From a virus, in the IMG/VR virus record IMGVR_UViG_3300033182_000187, positions 1 through 32,243 of that record: a DNA stretch of 32,243 nucleotides, one strand, 5' to 3'. The translations under genes and the position numbers were made by a program. Shown one piece after another: positions 30,403 to 32,243 of the stretch (positions within the stretch are counted from its first letter, which is position 1; every line of letters begins with the position of its first letter). The notes under the pieces were generated by a model. The model had not been told where the DNA came from, did no database searches, and saw nothing but the letters and a program-made list of their open reading frames with translations.

Positions 30403-31076
30403 TGAAAAAATATATTGTTTATAAAATTACTAATAAGAAAAACGGAAAATCTTACATAGGAAAAACTGAATATTCTTTAGAGCATCGTTGGAATCGTCAT
30501 CTATCATTAGCAAGAAATGGTTCTAAGTTTAGATTTCATTCTGCTATTAGAAAATATGGTGAAGATTGTTGGGACTTATCTGTAATTGAAACTTATCAAA
30601 CTGATGATGAAAACTTTATCAACGAAAAAGAAACACACTTCATTAAACTTTTTGAGAGTGATACTAAAAAAGGTTATAATGCTACTTCAGGTGGAACTGG
30701 TGGATGGATGCTTCCCAGATGCTCGCAGAAGGTTCAGGAAGAGTGGAGAAACAACATTTCCGTAAGAACTACTGGTTATAATAATCCAAACTATTCTGGA
30801 CTTACTGACGAACAACTTATAGAAATAGGAATAACGTTTGCCCAAAAATATGGATTTATTGGTGGAAGGCAAAGAATAGTTCAATTTGCTCTTAATGAAT
30901 TGAATGTTAAGTTCCCAAAACATTTTTCCAAAAACAGATTCGGAGGAAACCATCAAAACTTTTATAAATGTATTGAAGAACAAACTGGATTGGTGTATAA
31001 TCCTTATTACAGAGACGAAACTCAAAGAAAACTTGCCAAACAACTTTTAGAACAAAACAGGAGAAAAAAATGTTAA
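30402..31076 (+). CDS. GIY-YIG homing endonuclease, free-standing within fractured nrdA
   Basis: A 224-residue endonuclease. The GIY-YIG domain has IVY at 5-7, YIG at 18-20, the catalytic Arg29 in LEHRWNRH and the metal-binding Glu at 75 or 77 in INEKETHFI. GYNATSGGTGG ends the catalytic domain. The C-terminal half (LTDEQLIEIGITFAQKYGF and on) is a likely DNA-binding region. It sits exactly between the two nrdA halves but is not fused to either, and probably cuts nrdA alleles lacking the insertion. Its stop overlaps the start of nrdA-C (7 bases shared). Expression is probably late, from the promoter within the upstream hairpin. Confidence 0.88.
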   Translation: MKKYIVYKITNKKNGKSYIGKTEYSLEHRWNRHLSLARNGSKFRFHSAIRKYGEDCWDLSVIETYQTDDENFINEKETHFIKLFESDTKKGYNATSGGTGGWMLPRCSQKVQEEWRNNISVRTTGYNNPNYSGLTDEQLIEIGITFAQKYGFIGGRQRIVQFALNELNVKFPKHFSKNRFGGNHQNFYKCIEEQTGLVYNPYYRDETQRKLAKQLLEQNRRKKC

Positions 31077-32170
31077 AGATTGAATATCTTGAAGAAGAAA
31101 TCCCAGTTTATGATATTACCGTAGAAGGAACTCATAATTTCTTCGCAAATGATATTCTAGTTCATAATTGCCAGGAGATTACCCTGCCTACAGATCCTAT
31201 CAACCACATTGATGATGAGTTGGGTGAGATTGCACTGTGTATTCTTTCTGCGGTTAACGTAGGAAAGGTAAGATCTGATGAAGAACTTGAGGATCTTTGT
31301 GATCTTGCTGTTCGTGGTTTGGAAGAACTGATTGATTATCAGGAGTATCCTGTGGCAGCAGCAGAACGTGCTACAAAGGCACGTAGATCTCTTGGAGTTG
31401 GTTTTATTGGTTTGGCACACTATTTGGCAAAACTGGGATATAAGTATGACTCCCAAGAGGCATGGGATGCGGTCCATGGACTGTCTGAGTCCTTTCAATA
31501 TTACCTACTGAAATCTTCAAATCAAATTGCAAAAGAGAAAGGTTGGTGTGAAAACTTTGGTCGTACCAAGTATGCTGATGGAATTCTGCCAATCGATACA
31601 TACAAAAAGGATGTTGATGAAATTTCTAGTCAGGAGTTAGTACATGATTGGGAAGGTCTTAGAGCATCTATCTCCGAACACGGATTACGGCACTCAACAC
31701 TGTCTGCTCAGATGCCATCAGAGAGCAGTTCCGTTGTGTCAAACGCAACAAATGGAATCGAGCCACCTAGAGACTATCTGTCCATTAAAAAGAGCAAAAA
31801 GGGACCACTCAAACAGATTGTCCCTCAATATGGATCTCTTAAAAATAATTATACTCTCCTTTGGGATATGGAGTCCAATCGTGGTTATATTAATGTTGTT
31901 GCTGTGATGCAGAAGTTTTTTGATCAAGCAATTTCTGGTAACTGGAGTTACAATCCTGAGCAGTATCCTGATAATGAAGTTCCAGTGTCCACCATGGCAC
32001 AAGACTTTTTGACTACATATAAGTACGGGTGGAAGACATCTTACTACCAAAACACTCACGACATGAAGAGTGATGAAGAAGTCAAGGAGGAGACCAAAGA
32101 AAGTTTAGAAAGTCTGTTAACTCAATTAGAACAAGCCGAGGAGGGAGAGTGTGAATCCTGTGCAATTTAA
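31070..32170 (+). CDS. nrdA: Ribonucleotide reductase alpha, C-intein half fused to C-terminal part (fractured gene)
   Basis: Second piece of NrdA, 366 residues, with AGGAG (31059-31063) before the ATG. Residues 1-33 are the C-terminal intein half: block F as VYDITVEGTHNFFANDIL and block G as VHN-C, with Asn33 for cyclisation and Cys34 as the +1 nucleophile. From Cys34 on is NrdA: CQEITLPTDP holds the thiyl-radical Cys and the catalytic Glu (E. coli Cys439, Glu441). Cys57 in EIALCILS matches Cys462 with identical 23-residue spacing. TSYYQNT carries the radical-transfer tyrosines, and the tail ECESCAI has the redox cysteines. Joined to residues 1-434 of the first piece this gives 767 residues, a normal NrdA length. 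Confidence 0.92.
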   Translation: MLKIEYLEEEIPVYDITVEGTHNFFANDILVHNCQEITLPTDPINHIDDELGEIALCILSAVNVGKVRSDEELEDLCDLAVRGLEELIDYQEYPVAAAERATKARRSLGVGFIGLAHYLAKLGYKYDSQEAWDAVHGLSESFQYYLLKSSNQIAKEKGWCENFGRTKYADGILPIDTYKKDVDEISSQELVHDWEGLRASISEHGLRHSTLSAQMPSESSSVVSNATNGIEPPRDYLSIKKSKKGPLKQIVPQYGSLKNNYTLLWDMESNRGYINVVAVMQKFFDQAISGNWSYNPEQYPDNEVPVSTMAQDFLTTYKYGWKTSYYQNTHDMKSDEEVKEETKESLESLLTQLEQAEEGECESCAI

Positions 32171-32243
32171 GGTTTCATCTACTGATGAGGGAACCACAAA
32201 GGTTAAAGGAATGACCGTATTTAATACTGAACAAGTTAATACT
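32151..32243 (+). CDS. nrdB: Ribonucleotide reductase beta subunit NrdB, 3' partial
   Basis: Start of the small, radical-generating subunit of class Ia ribonucleotide reductase; the rest lies beyond the window. MTVFNTEQVNT from ATG 32211 matches the family start (T4: STVFNTNPVD). The same frame extends up to GTG 32151, which has AGGAGG (32139-32144) at ideal spacing inside nrdA, while ATG 32211 has AAAGGA directly against it. I therefore favour GTG 32151, which adds 20 residues. Only 31 codons are visible, so the call rests on this short match and on position after nrdA. Confidence 0.65.
   Translation, partial: MNPVQFKVSSTDEGTTKVKGMTVFNTEQVNT

Noticed and set aside
28670-32170. nrdA as a frameshifted pseudogene or interrupted by a group I intron
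   Set aside because: Both pieces end and begin with intact intein splicing blocks, each has its own start and stop, and the joined exteins keep catalytic spacing (23 residues between the two C-half cysteines). An intron would not encode TPDH and VHN-C motifs in frame with the exteins.
1-32243. CRISPR arrays, insertion sequences or long direct repeats
   Set aside because: None was seen. Repeated strings in Lys-rich genes come from similar codons, not spaced identical repeats.

Overview
The window is about 32 kb of a T4-like myovirus that infects marine cyanobacteria (a cyanomyovirus). The evidence is the conserved T4 replication order gp46, gp45, gp44, gp62, RegA, gp43, UvsX, gp41, gp61 and NrdA/NrdB, combined with genes typical of cyanophages: a CobS-like AAA+ ATPase with a CobT-like vWA partner, SpeD, Hsp20, MazG, an aspartyl-hydroxylase-like dioxygenase and Lys-rich virion-type proteins. 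All genes read on the + strand and most overlap by 1-14 bases (ATGA, TAATG, TGATG). No integrase, CRISPR array or insertion sequence was seen.

Layout. 1-2.3 kb: the end of gp46, a sulfotransferase-like protein and a small Cys-rich protein, closed by a terminator. 2.36-5.85 kb: the vWA/HExxH protein, a small protein and the CobS-like ATPase. 5.86-11.5 kb: a hypothetical protein, sliding clamp gp45, SpeD, clamp loader gp44, then an accessory block (small membrane protein, LAGLIDADG-like homing endonuclease, D12-class adenine methyltransferase, Rossmann methyltransferase or aminopropyltransferase-like protein), then gp62 and RegA. 11.5-12.5 kb: regulatory DNA with three terminators, late promoters, Hsp20 and two possible tiny hydrophobic peptides. 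12.5-19.95 kb: two small paralogous proteins, DNA polymerase gp43, a nucleotidyltransferase, UvsX, a 2-oxoglutarate dioxygenase, helicase gp41, MazG and small proteins. 19.96-20.04 kb: tRNA-Ala(TGC). 20.06-27.7 kb: late, virion-type and hypothetical genes, most with T4-type NATAAATA late promoters. 27.7-32.24 kb: primase gp61, a broken nrdA, and the start of nrdB.

The most striking system is nrdA (28.67-32.17 kb). It is fractured into two ORFs. The first ends in an N-terminal intein half that starts immediately before the catalytic thiyl-radical cysteine. The second starts with a 33-residue C-terminal intein half ending His-Asn followed by that same cysteine. Between them is a free-standing GIY-YIG homing endonuclease. 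This predicts protein trans-splicing to rebuild a class Ia ribonucleotide reductase of about 767 residues.

The endonuclease is preceded by a perfect 16-bp inverted repeat whose right arm ends on the first base of its start codon. A canonical late promoter, TATAAATA, sits in the loop. The other homing endonuclease (LAGLIDADG-like, 8753) has the same design: a perfect 11-bp inverted repeat with a CTAAATA late element in the loop. This suggests that both selfish genes are silenced on read-through transcripts and turned on late, as is known for T4 I-TevI.

Two kinds of regulation are visible. Sigma70-like promoters, two with the -35 box inside a terminator hairpin, serve the early and metabolic genes. 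T4-type late elements serve the virion block and the homing endonucleases. Function calls come from motif recognition without database searches.
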